Assembly: GCA_963978545.1 (NCBI GenBank)
Contig: OZ021731.1
Location: forward strand, 23,208,093 to 23,272,092
Direction of reading: 5' to 3'
DNA from: Linyphia triangularis
Taxonomy: Eukaryota; Arthropoda; Arachnida; Araneae; Linyphiidae
Length of the DNA: 64,000 nt
The notes beneath the pieces were generated by a model. It was not told the origin of the DNA and did no database searches. It was given only the letters and a program-made list of their open reading frames with translations. Below, piece by piece: positions 21,799 to 32,828 of this stretch. Position numbers and translations under genes: made by a program. Each line of letters starts with the position of its first letter. The stretch's first letter is position 1.

Positions 21799-23040
21799 TT
21801 AGGTACCTAAAAATTGCAATACATATTTGCAATACTCAAATGCAAGATCTAACTACAATTCGCATCTGCAATATCTGTTTGCAATACACATATATTCACT
21901 ATACATTCATACAATACATATACATGCAATACTGATTTGCAATACCAAAGTTATGTCTAATTGGCGTGCTGTTATTACCTAAGTGCAATTCCTATATGTA
22001 TTACACATATTTAATATTTATTTGCATTACTTACATGCGATACTTATTTACGCTACCTGTGTAAAATGCACACGCGAAAAACATGCTAGCAAGGCATACA
22101 TGCAACATAATTATATTTCATTTATGCAATTTTTATTTCGCAGTGGACTGTATAACAAGCAAGAGGAGCCTCGTTCACAAAACTTTAAAGCTTATCTTTT
22201 CAAAATGACTGGCCACAGCAACGCTGGGCCAGACAGCTGGTACTTACAAATCCACAAAAAAGATTTCAAAAATTATCGGACCCCTCAATAGATTTTAATT
22301 AAATGACGGCAATCGATAGTATTGCCTTGTACAAAACAATCGATACTATCGCCCATCATAAAACAATTGATAGTATCGAGACAGTCGATAGTATCGAAAC
22401 AATCGATAGTATCGAAACAATCGATAGTATCGAAACAATCGATAGTATCGAAACAATCGATAGTATCGAAACAATCGATAGTATCGATTGTTTTATATTG
22501 GGCGATAGTATCGATGGTTTTGTGCAAGGCAATACCATTGATTGTCGATATTTAATTAAATCTATTGAGGAGGTCGTTTATTTTTAAAACCTTTTTGAGT
22601 ATTATATGTACTAGCTGTGCGGCCCCGCGTTGCTGTGACACGTTTTTGTAAAAACTCCTAACTTTTCATGTATAGTGAACAATGCTCGCTTCGCTCGTTA
22701 TAAGGTCCATTGCGATATAAAGAATAGCTTATATAAAGTACATATAAGTTGCATGTATTCCTTGCGTGCATGTATTGCACGTGTGTATTTAAAATATAGG
22801 CATAGCACGTAGGAATTACAAATAGGAATAGTGCGCAGGTGTTGCAGGTGTTTTACAGGTAATCAACGCACACCAATCAGTATTGCATGTATAAGTATTT
22901 TATGAACATCTAGCGAATATAAATGTATTACAAATATATATTGAAGATGCGTATTGTAGTTAGGTATTGCATTTGAGTATTACAAATAGACATTTCCAAA
23001 GTGGCAAATACGTATTGCAGATATATGTACTGCAATTAGA
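21799..23040. repeat. second-level palindrome in right arm
   Basis: Mirror image of 20,069-21,310, including the 18-bp block at 22,306-22,548 (seven units), the GCAACGCTGGGCC segment at 22,220 and the CGAAGCGAGC-type motif near 22,690. Confidence 0.8.
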
Positions 23041-23412
23041 TTCGATATTCCATACGATACGATACGATATTTCATACGATACGATACGATATTTTATATG
23101 GTACGATATTTTATACGATACGATACGATACGATATTTTATACGATACGATACGATATTTCATACGATACGATACGATATTTCATACGATACGATATTTT
23201 ATACGATATGATATTTCATACGATACGATATTTTTACGATACGATACGATATTTTATACGATAAGATAAGATATTTTATACGATACGAAACGATACGATA
23301 CGATATTTTATACGATACGAAACGATACGATACGATATGTTATACGATACGATACGATATTTTATACGGTACGATACGATATTTTATACGATACGATACG
23401 ATATTTTATACG
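23041..23412 (-). repeat. TATCG satellite, right arm
   Basis: Same pentamer satellite as 14,772-15,989 but inverted (ATACGATACGATATTTTATA) and only about 370 bp long. The length difference between arms is expected from slippage or unequal exchange. Confidence 0.95.
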
Positions 23413-23419
23413 TACGGTA

Positions 23420-24116
23420 AGAATCATTTTGTCTGCCGAACCGCATTTGGCGCGGACCTGTCAGGATGACCAATCCGAAAGGGCACTTTTTAAGTTTCTA
23501 AACACGTAATCGAACATGATTCAGAAATTCACAGAGAATGAAGTGGATAACCTATCGAGTAAGACAGGTCCGGCCAAATGAAGTTCTGCAGACCAAATAA
23601 TTCTAAAGGTAATCCACTTCATTCAATGTGAGTTTCTGAGTCATGTTCGAGGACGTATTTCCCTAAAAACTGCACTTTCGGAATTGTCTACCGGACATTT
23701 CCGGCCAAATGCGGTTTGGCAGACCAATTAATTCTTATTCGATTGATAATCCTCTTAAACCTCTGTGAATATCAGAGTGATGTTCGATGGTATATTTAGG
23801 TACCTAATAATTGCACTTCCCCGTAGGGCTTTTCTTACAATTTCGGTCAAATGTATTTCGGCAGACCAAGTGTTTGGTGGTCAGCTAGCATATTTCTACA
23901 TTCCACATGAGTTTCAGAGCGATGTTGTATGCGGTACTAACAGTGACCAATCGAACTATTATATGTGCATTGCACACTTTGCATGTAATAGCTTTATATA
24001 GTACAAGCAATATTATATACATAAAAAAAGGCATAACCTCTGTAAAAGCTTCTTACTGTAATGTAGAAAATAATAACAAAATTTTTTACTTGAATAAATC
24101 AGGTATTGTCCGATAA
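23420..24116. repeat. right-arm copy of 135-bp units and unique subterminal block
   Basis: Inverse of 14,000-14,765. The segment 23,890-24,116 mirrors 14,000-14,250 with a few percent mismatches, for example AATAATAACA against ATGATAACA. Open frames here (23,765-24,001; 23,907-24,116) mirror those in the left arm and show no known motif. Confidence 0.75.
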
Positions 24117-24283
24117 TAGTGTTCCGAGAAAAAAAATAGACACACAAGTTTGTTATCATATTTCAACTTTCCTTAAAACAATCGATAGTATTGCTTTGCT
24201 TAAAACAATCGATAGTATCGAGTTTCTTCGATACTATCGATTTTTCACTCGATAGTAAAACAATCGATGTTTAAGGAACACTA
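24117..24283. repeat. right outer block bounded by inverted termini
   Basis: TAGTGTTCC at 24,117-24,125 faces GGAACACTA at 24,275-24,283. It is the shorter counterpart of 13,772-13,999 and has lost several ATCGATAGT motifs. Confidence 0.75.
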
Positions 24284-24291
24284 CACGGCTT
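24284..24291 (+). repeat. 8-bp target-site duplication, right copy
   Basis: CACGGCTT, identical to 13,764-13,771, follows the terminal A of the element. Confidence 0.9.
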
Positions 24292-24916
24292 TGCAGCGTT
24301 TTTTAAACGGACAAAAAAATATTCTTTGCATAAAATATTTTCAATAATTTTAATATTTAATTTTATATTTAAAAAAAATACTGGTGTTATGAAAAATTGT
24401 TAATTTGTAGTTTATTTTTTTTTTAATAAATCTTTTAAACATGATTCCAATATTCAAATTTTAAACATTATACCATATAGAAATAAATAATTTAAAGATA
24501 ATAATTGGTATATTTGTATAAACATCTGTGTGAGATCGTATGTGAAAAAAATTTCTTTATCAACTTTTCCCGAAATGTGCATAAAATATTCTTCTTTTTT
24601 TTTTCTATAACATATGACCAAAAACAATACGTAAAACTAATATATTTATTTATGCAACTAGTTGGGAAAGTAAGATTTTTACAAACTCTTCAAAATGCTT
24701 AATTGACGAGTGAGTCAACAGTGTTAAAATAATCTACTGAGTTTGAAAAGGTATTTACCACATGTTGCATACAATATTTTTTATAATAGCATGTAAAAAT
24801 ATTTTTAATACGTATACACTATACATATTATTTTGACAACTCCAGGCAATGCTATCTTCTGAAAACATGCGATTTCAATACTAAGACTTAATGAAATTTG
24901 AGCAAGAGGAGTGCGT
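24292..24916. other. A+T-rich intergenic DNA, no gene seen
   Basis: Non-coding flank of the giant foldback. No repeat or motif noted apart from T runs. Confidence 0.5.
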
Positions 24917-25018
24917 CACCACACTAGTGTGATAAAATTTACCACACTAGCGCGATAAAGTTACTCTACCACATTGGTGCAATAAAGTTACTTTATCACA
25001 CTAGTGCGATAAAGTTTT
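24917..25018 (+). repeat. about 27-bp tandem repeat, four copies
   Basis: Units containing CACACTAGTGCGATAAAGTT start near 24,917, 24,941, 24,968 and 24,995. Each unit holds the palindrome CACTAGTG, or a variant of it. Confidence 0.8.
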
Positions 25019-25745
25019 GTAACCAGACTTTTCTAGATAAAGTTCTATTTTAGTCATGATTTCTGATTAAAAATAGTTTGATAATTATGCACGTTATGGG
25101 GAAAAAAAAAAAAAAAAAACACCTGGCCAAAATTCAAAAATGCAATTATTGAATCAAAAATATTTTTAACATAGTAATGATATTTAGAAGTGTATGGACC
25201 TTGTCTTCATATAAATTTCTTTACCAGTTTTTTTTTTTTTGTTGTTGTCAGAAATTATTTATAATATAAATGCGAAAGTTCTGCAAATACAAAATATATT
25301 CTTAGAACTACGATTATTATTGAAATCTAACTGATTGAAATCCATTATTAAATACGAAATAATCAATTACAATAGTTAATAATTAAAAAGACACTTTTAT
25401 TGAACTGGTAATTTTTCAAGCTTCTAATAAATCATCTGAAGATTTTTCTTGCATCTCTTATTTCTTATTGGAGATTCACTTGGGGTAGAAGCTATACTAC
25501 ACCAGAATATCATTTGCTTCTGATAAAGGGAAGATACATTCTAAGACGTCTTTCAAGCCATAATAGGAAAAATGGCCAAATAGTTTAAAAATATATAACT
25601 TTTAAGGGTCTTATATAATTATACACTTTTTTTTCTTCTTCGAAATATTATGATGAGAATTCATATATTCTCATTTACAATTTTCAGTTCATGAATTAAT
25701 TTTTCGTGACTGAGTTACAGGAATATTGCCAAACTTACAGCTTTA
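25019..25745. other. intergenic DNA, no gene seen
   Basis: A+T-rich, with an A run near 25,103-25,119 and T runs. No recognisable element. Confidence 0.5.
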
Positions 25746-26506
25746 TCTATATATTTAATAGGCAATACGTTTTTTGGGGTTAGTCCGTCCGCCTAAACTG
25801 CTCAACCAATTTCAATGATCAAGGTGTCATTTTAAAGGAAATAAGCTGTAGATTTGCCAAAACGTGCCAAAATAATTTATTAACACTTTATTATTTAGTT
25901 AAATTTCAATATTTTTCATCATTAAGCTACTACAAAGCCTCAATGATTTTGAATATATGAATGGCAACATCCTTACGTATGTAAACAACAAATCCGTTGC
26001 TAATTTTAAAGCTCTTTTTAAACTCTTCGTTTCAAAATTGATTTTTTCTGTTTTTCTGAAGCATTTTTGTATTAGAGTAATTATTATTTTGAAGTATTTC
26101 TATCCAGAAAATGCCTCGCGTTGGACGTCGTTCTCTAACGGGGCGACTTATCAGAATAAATAAAAGATATTGGGACTTCAATGTAAGGGCATAGATAATG
26201 TAGTTTTAAGTCAGAATGTTGGCGGATAGTATATTTAACTTTCTATTATAAAACTGCAATTTGGGTGTTTTCTCTATTAGGCCTTACATTAAATTTATAA
26301 AAATTACATTAAATTACATTAAATTTATAAAACATTAAATTTATAAAAATTTAAAAATTTGGTTGCATTTTTTATGGCTAGCAAACCTATTCGAGCGCAG
26401 CAAGATGTTTTAACCACAAATTCGAGCGGCAAAGCCGCTCAATCCGAGCGCAGCGAGGCGTTTGGGGGTTGGCGAGCGTTAGCGAGCAGGGGGCGAAGCC
26501 CCCTAG
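25746..26506 (+). mobile_element. short Helitron-like element
   Basis: Starts TCTATATATTTAATAGG after an A, and ends CTAG before a T, the A/T insertion rule of Helitrons. Eleven bases before the end sits the start of a GC-rich hairpin, AGGGGGC-GAA-GCCCCCT (26,488-26,504), the diagnostic 3' structure. The 5' leader includes AACTGCTCAACCAATTTCAA, typical of Helitron leaders. At 761 bp it lacks Rep and helicase domains, apart from a possible 27-codon remnant. It would depend on an autonomous partner. Confidence 0.72.
26111..26194 (+). pseudogene. possible N-terminal remnant of a Helitron protein
   Basis: A 27-codon frame starting MPRVGRRSLTGRLIR, basic and arginine-rich, as the start of many Helitron replication proteins is. 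It ends at a TAG. Its DNA (AGAATAAATAAAAGATAT) also resembles the dispersed repeats at 46,331 and 59,776. The call rests on family knowledge and position alone. Confidence 0.35.
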
Positions 26507-26593
26507 TTATATTAAATCAATAAGCCTAAGATTTTAACAGGTGCGGTTGAAGTAGTTTGAAACCACTCCAAAACGTATAAGCTAAATTTAAGC

Positions 26594-26661
26594 ATATATC
26601 TATACCTATAAGCATATCTACAAGCCCATATATCTATACCTATAAGCATATCTACAAGCCC
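26594..26661 (+). repeat. 34-bp tandem duplication
   Basis: Two adjacent identical 34-bp units beginning ATATATCTATACCTATAAGC. Confidence 0.9.
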
Positions 26662-28852
26662 ATTTATCTATATCAATAACAGTTGGTGTAGAAAGTTAAC
26701 TGTAGGTTTATTCGCAGTGTTCTGTTTCAAGTCCAAAGTAGAAGACCAATATAGAGAAACAATATTTGCCGCTAATCAGTCTCAATAAGCATGCCAGAAC
26801 ACAAAATATAACCTTGCATTAAAAATGTGCATGTATACAAATGTCAGTTACTTCAAGTATACAAATGTCAGCTATGCCTCTTCACGAACATAGGAAGCTC
26901 GCCAAACTGGCGTAATAACAGCTCACCATACATCTTCCCATACAGACTATTGTGGGCATAACACGCAGGCAAAAACTGGAACGAAATATGTAAGTTAAGC
27001 GTGGAACGAAATCTTGCCAGTCATAGAAATTATAACTGAAGATTTAATTTCTCCATTATGGCTTACTTGTGGTAAAGAGCGATTTCATTTGCAACAAAAA
27101 CGACCGACCTGTAAACATTATCAATAACCTAACATTAACAATGTTTGAAAAAAAGGCAGAAGTTAATATTTAATATATATTTGAAGTTAATATTTTACTT
27201 AAGAATAAAAAGTTCTTTTAATTCTAAAACTTCTTTTACATTTTTATATTTTTCTTTAAATTCTTTTTTTAACATCCCACTCTAAATGAGGTGTTAACAA
27301 ATGTCTATTCTGGATTATAAGGCAAACAGTAAAAAAGGTAGATCAAGTTGTTTAGCATTTTAAAATTCAAATGAAATTTACCTTTTGAACTTTTATTTAA
27401 ATATTTCTATTATTGAATTAAAAAAAAAAAAATGGTTTTTCTTATTATAATTCAAGTTGATAATCTCGAAAAGTAAGTTTTACAAATACTCCAACCCTTA
27501 CATGCATCAGTTGCCAATTGTCTGCATTCTTTAAAACTTATTATCTCTTTACGTAGCAATGTAGCAGATTTTTATCGTTGAGGGCGCTCTTGGCTGAAAC
27601 AATTTCCTTTCATCTGGTGTTATGAAATACGATAATTTATATAAAGTGTAATAAAAATACAAGGAAAAATTGTTTTCGGATAGAAACAAGGTAAGAGTAA
27701 TGAATAACATTTATATGTTTGCATTTACTAATAAATTTAGGCAAGAAAAATGTAGCTTTTTTTTTTTTTAACGAAAAAATACATTATGATTTTTGGGGGG
27801 GGGGGGGACACCTACTTCCCTGTCGTTTTTAAATTTCATTTATTAAAAATAAAAAAATCATCCATTTAAGAGTTAAACTTTTGCCATAAAGAATTATTTG
27901 AAGATCAATTCATAAAACATGTGGGTAGTTATACTAACAAGTATTGTTATTTTAGAAGTTAGAAATTTATTTTTATTTTTTAAGATAGTAAAATATTTTA
28001 TTTTATTTCCTTCTATATGATGGCGATTGAATAATAAGAGTGAAGATTCGTACGGGCTTTTCTAATACATATACTCTCTGTATCACCAAACATTGGAGTG
28101 AAAAAGAAAAAAAATATCGTTAGTTTTTATTTCAGGTAGGTAAATTCTTTTTTATTTCTTACACCTGCTAACTATTACCAAAATTGCTTTTTTATTTATC
28201 AATGTTACAGTTGTTTTAAATAGAAAACGAATTCTGAATATTATTAAAACAAGTTAAAATGGATTATGAATCAAAATACAAATATCAAGAACGACAACGG
28301 GCTCAAGGGCAAACAGGGTATGTCAAAGATAAATATAAAATACCAAATTTGCAGAATATATAATAAAAATTAGCGAATATATAGAATGTTATAAAGAATA
28401 CCAAATTGCTCAATTAGTATAGAAAATGCCGAAATAGCAGGACACATAATTGATAAAGTTTAATAAATTAACAGAATTATACCACATACAATTCAAAATA
28501 GGACAGAAACATAGGTCATTTACTGTGAAACGCAATAACTGGGAAACAATGAAGGACAAAAAGAAATGAAAAGTCATATATTGAATAGACTTGTATGAAC
28601 CCTAGCTAGCAAAATTCAGTTACAAAATTTGCTAAGAAACGAGGCATCAGTCGCAGTGCAATATTCTCTGAATAGTGAGTGAATAGTTACTGTAATTGTG
28701 ATCTCGTAATTACACTGCATTTTCTACGGGACCAGTTGCTAAGCCTGTCGTAATAGTGGAATGTGTATATAGTGGAATGCGACATATACAAATATACAAA
28801 TACAAAAATTACGACCAACTACAGTCAAAAGGCCCTTCAAGGTTGGTCCAAT
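26662..28852. other. intergenic DNA, no confident gene
   Basis: Mostly A+T-rich, with a G run at about 27,797-27,807. At 28,259 an ATG opens a 20-codon hydrophilic frame (MDYESKYKYQERQRAQGQTG) that runs into GTATGT, a good splice-donor sequence; this could be a 5' coding exon, but nothing else supports it. Confidence 0.4.
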
Positions 28853-29356
28853 TTAATTTTTCTGAGCTATCCCCGAACAAAGATCCAGACGTCTTTTGAA
28901 ACTGTTGGCTCCGGTACAATTTACGATGTGGTCCAGCAGATTGTTCCACTTAAAAATTACTTTATTGGAAAAATAAGGCTTCCTATTTTCCCCAAGTTAA
29001 AATGTCATTTAAATAGATTATAAGCATGCCCTCTTATCGGATCCCTTGTATCGAACTCTTAACCTTTGAAATCCCTCTGTTTTGATAAATTTAAAGAACT
29101 GAATCAAATCCCCTCTGAACTTTATTTCATCCAATATAAGGTTCCTCAATCTAGCACCATAATTCAATGTCGAGTTTCTCTGTGTGATTTTTGTTGCTTT
29201 ACTCTGAACATTTTTCATCAAATCAATATCCTCCTTGAGATGAGGAGACCAGAATATTATTGCACATTCTAGATGTGGCCTAAGCAATCCTCTGTAAAGT
29301 GGCAAAATAATATCTCTAGATTTAAATGGATTAGTCTTCCTCATAAAACCTAGCAT
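28853..29356 (-). pseudogene. CR1-like LINE, C-terminal end of reverse transcriptase ORF
   Basis: Read on the minus strand, the 112-codon frame at 29,018-29,356 contains MLGFMRK, LYRGLLRPHLE and FWSPHLKEDIDLMKNVQ, the conserved tail that follows the polymerase domain in CR1/Jockey-type LINEs. After stop codons, the last part of the same protein can be read at 28,853-29,000: FSNKVIFKWNNLL, then NSFKRRLD. This is a 5'-truncated copy, the usual fate of LINEs, interrupted by nonsense changes. The polymerase core and endonuclease are absent. Confidence 0.85.
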
Positions 29357-30440
29357 CTAATTCGCTTTTTAACTTACTATCCTGCAATGATACACAAACT
29401 TAAAAGTTCCATTAATTTTCACACCTAAGTCATTAACCCTCTGAGTGTCATGGACTTATGTATGAGTTCTTCGATCTCCAGTTTTTCTAACAATACACAA
29501 CATTTTTAAATTTATAAATAAAATTTAAAATAAAATATTTTTTTAATATTTTTTTATTAGGAGTATAGTTTAAAAACCACTTAAAACAAAATAAATAAAA
29601 TATAATTAAAAAAAAAAAAAAAATTTAAATCAGAAATATAATTTAAAATTTATTGCAGGGAAAACAACTGTACAATCTCACCCATTCCCGGAATCCTTAA
29701 AAGGATTATAACCTCACCCTCATTGATTTTAGCACCTTGTAAAAAATAGGTAGTCATATTTTTATGACCAAAGACACCGACCTCAGCAGTAACTCATCTG
29801 ATGCATATCCAAGGACTGTATTTAGAAACTTCTTCAATTACTATGGTACTGTCACCACTTGAGGTGCCATGGCTAACCAGTAGCATTTCACGTTTCCGAC
29901 TAAATCATCGGCAACGCTGTATGTCCATTCAAATATGTTGAAAAATTTTCGAATTATTTTCTGGTCGGTGCCACTTCAACTTAAAAGTTTCTGATTAAAG
30001 CTTCAATTTGTCATTGTACTTCTGAGCACTGTTTAAACCTCAGTGTAACTTCGCAATCCTCTGTTAGCAAATACTGAAACTAATTTTGAAAAATGATGTA
30101 TCGAAAACACCTTACCACTCTATACAGCATACATTCTCAACACCATGTATGTATATGTGCTAAAATTCTTATAGCAAAAAATTAAATTTTGGTGTTTTGT
30201 TTGGGCTTTTTTTTGTGTGTGTGTGGTTAAAGCTGCATTTCTGTAATTTTAATCATTAGGAACTTATAAAAATATTTAATGATACTTAAAATAAGCACAT
30301 AAACGAGAACCAAATTATCTTTTATTACAGCATTTCATAACTTACACAACATTTTTAACAGTTCTGTTAACTAAACTCATAAAAACATTAACTTTCCAAT
30401 TCTGCAGTCATTAGTTAAAAAAAAAAGTAAATGTATTAGT
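29357..30440. other. intergenic DNA, no gene seen
   Basis: A+T-rich. Bases next to 29,356 may be a little more of the decayed LINE, but no protein motif survives. A GT run occurs near 30,216-30,226. Confidence 0.45.
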
Positions 30441-31033
30441 CCGAGAGGCAATTGCATGTTCAAGTACTCCATCGAACATCATTTTGAATTTTGCACAGAA
30501 TGTGAAGAACACTGAGTAGATTACTTGCACTCATCTGCAGTGGCAAAAATGGCCATAACTGGTTAAAAATCGACTTTGAATTAGTTCAATTAAAATCTGA
30601 TTGCCAAATATGTTGTTGCTTGCCAAATAATGAGCATTTTTTTGTTATGAGGTAACCCACCGCACTTTGATTTTCAATGAGAAAAAGCACAAACGATTTC
30701 TGATGTCTGTTTTACAAAGCTTGCATCTTTTGAAGGTAAGTCAAATTGGCGACATCGGTTATGTTATCAATGACGTAATATTTATTGCTAACTTGGTTTA
30801 TTTTTGAAAGATGCAAGTAAGCCTTCGCCAGACATCTGAATCGTCTGAAACCTTCGTAATTGAAAATTAAAGAGTGATGGGTTACTAAATAATAAAGAAT
30901 GCTCATTATTTGGCAAACGAGGGCGTATTTGACAATCGTATTTAGTTCAACTCATTCAAAGTAAATTTTTGACCAGTTTTGGCCATTTTTGTCACGGCAG
31001 ACCAGTGGATTCATAATCTACTCACTTTCCACA

Positions 31034-31077
<44 letters not shown>

Positions 31078-31125
31078 GAATGATGTTTGATGAGGTACTT
31101 AAACTTGCACTCGCCTTTCAGTCGG
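30441..31125. mobile_element. palindromic MITE, copy A
   Basis: About 685 bp that folds into a long imperfect hairpin. The left end CAAGTACTCCATCGAACATC is mirrored at the right by GATGTTTGATGAGGTACTT. Paired internal motifs include TGCCAAATAATGAGCAT, mirrored near 30,895-30,915, and the centre lies near the TGACGTAAT at 30,770. A CA microsatellite and a long A run (31,031-31,073) have expanded in the right arm. There is no coding capacity. It is clearly the same family as 38,499-39,112. Confidence 0.8.
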
Positions 31126-31219
31126 TATAATTTGACCCTTTGTGATTAGTCTGTAGAAAATAATCTCTATTTCATGGATTGATTCAAGTTCCATATACAA
31201 ATCTATACAACGATAAATA

Positions 31220-32828
31220 CAATGGGTTAACAATGTATTTGCGTACATATTTGCAATTTATAAAAAGAAGCATTAAGAAATAAAAAATATTGGTATTGCC
31301 AAATCAGAATTAGTTTAATCATCCAAAACAAACAGAAAAATTACAATAATATAAATAACAATGCTTTTTTGTAACAAAATTAAAATATCTCGTATCAAAA
31401 AAGTATTTGCACACCTGCATGAATACAAAAGAAATAAAATATATAAGCAAATTTCAAATAACTAATATTTAGTATGCATTCCTTTAGCATCTATTACTGT
31501 TTGTAATCTTGCTGGCATTGATTTAATTAAATTTTCTGTAACAGTAGGGTCAGTATTCGACCACTCTTCAATAAGGGCTTGTTTAAGGGCAGATTTGTTT
31601 GAAATCTTCCTTTTTCTTATTTTTAAATCCAAAGAATTCCACAAATTTTCCAAAGGATTTAAGTCTGGTGACTGTGGCGGAGTGGCAAGTTTTCTGGGTA
31701 CATTATAAAGCAACCACATACGTGTTATACCGTCAGTGTGCTTGGGATCATTGTCTAGCTGAAAATAGTACGAATTACTGATACCCAATTTTTTTGCACT
31801 TTGTGGCAAGCTATCTCGCAACACATCAATATAGGTTCGAGCGTGATATTCCCATCAATGAAACACAAATTACCAACTCTTTTGCTAGCCATGCACCCCC
31901 AAATCATAACAGAACCTCCTCCATGTTTAACTGTAGGTAACAAATTTTTGGTATGAAAAGCAGTACAAGGTTTTCACCAAACTAATTTCCTGCCACCTGA
32001 TTTAAAGATATTGAACTTACTCTCGTGGGAGAATATGACATTTTTCCAGAAATCAATTGGCTTATTGATATATTCCTTGGCGAATTCAAGTCTCTTCAGT
32101 CAATTTCGTTCAGTTATGAGAGGTTTTTTCCTTGGAGATCTCCCATAAATGCGTGCATCGTGCAGGACATTTCGAACACTTTGGGCACAGATTTGAACTC
32201 CAGATGTTGAAGCGACATCATTGGCTAATGTAATTGCACTAACAAATGGATTTTTCGATGCTTCTTTTATGATTTTTCGCTTCATTCGCAGTGAAAGTTT
32301 CTTTGGGCGTCCAGAGTGCAAGTTATTTGATGTAGATCCTCTTTCTTTATGACGTTTTATAATATACCGAACAGTAGAGAAGCAAACATTTACTTTTTTT
32401 ACCTATTTCTCGATAGCTTAGGCCATTTTCACGTAGAGAAACAATTTTTTCTCGCAACGAAATCGGCAATTCAGATTTGTTAGGTGCCATTACAATTTGA
32501 AATCGACAATCAACTGATAACGTTTCGACGACACCTCCTTTTATAGTCGTCTTACGTATGTTATTTACTGCGGGATGACTGTCAAATAATTAGCATAAAA
32601 ATGCAAATTTGCTAAAGTTGAGTTGAATGTGCAAATACTTTTTTGACATAAGATATTTTAATATTGTTACAAAAAATGTTTTTTATTAATATTATTGTAT
32701 TTTTTGTAATTAATTTAAATGAATAAGCTTATTCTGTTTTTAAAATGCCAATTTTTGTATTTCTTAATGCATTTTCTTATAAATTGTGAACAAAAATGTA
32801 TGTGTGCAAACACTTTTTGTACCCACTG
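31220..32828 (-). mobile_element. Tc1-like transposon with long inverted ends, dead
   Basis: About 1.6 kb. The left end CAATGGGTTAACAATG (after a TA) and the right end (inverse CAGTGGGTACAAAAAG) belong to inverted repeats some 195-200 bp long. A second conserved site, AAAAAAGTATTTGCAC, lies at the inner edge of each (31,397-31,412 and 32,629-32,644). This outer-plus-inner arrangement matches the IR/DR type of Tc1-like elements. The right flank is CA where TA would be expected. A broken transposase gene lies between. Confidence 0.85.
31462..32490 (-). pseudogene. Tc1-like DD34E transposase, inactivated
   Basis: The product cut and pasted the surrounding element at TA sites. Starting from an ATG at 32,488-32,490 (MAPNKSELPI), an N-terminal helix-turn-helix region is followed by HSGRPKKLSLRMKRK (GRPK hinge), then KHGGGSVMIWGCMA, DNDPKHT (second catalytic Asp) and SPDLNPLENLW (catalytic Glu). 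Lesions: an extra base in the A run at 32,394-32,400, a stop at 32,100-32,102, His in place of the first catalytic Asp (codon 32,025-32,027, in SHESKFN), a stop at 31,974-31,976, and another frame change near 31,828-31,842. The C-terminal 120 codons remain open. Confidence 0.9.

Larger units (their letters stand above)
13772..24283. mobile_element. giant hAT-like foldback element with nested palindromes
   Basis: The element begins TAGTGTTCCTTAAACATCGA and ends with its inverse, flanked by perfect 8-bp duplications. It is 10,512 bp long, of which 3,944 bp is a copia insertion plus its target repeat, leaving about 6.57 kb. Two inverted arms (13,772-21,310 without the copia, and 21,799-24,283) carry the same blocks in mirror order; sampled segments look about 95-97% identical. 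The spacer is 21,311-21,798. No transposase is encoded, so movement would need a hAT transposase in trans (inference from the duplication length and terminus). Arms differ chiefly in satellite length (about 1,355 versus 370 bp) and in short-repeat copy number. Structurally this resembles Foldback-type elements, but it is far larger than a usual hAT MITE. Confidence 0.88.

Noticed and set aside
20525..22591. ORFs with repeated ETIDSI or DTIDCF residues
   Set aside because: The 18-bp unit is a multiple of three and stop-free in several frames. The mirror ORFs in both arms confirm a repeat origin.
14772..23412. Regularly spaced repeats considered as a CRISPR array
   Set aside because: There are no unique spacers of constant length and no cas genes, and the DNA is clearly animal. 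The repeats are a satellite.
13772..24283. Assembly artefact as the sole explanation of the giant palindrome
   Set aside because: The arms differ in satellite length, 18-bp copy number and scattered substitutions, and a perfect 8-bp duplication flanks the outer ends. Not fully excluded without reads.
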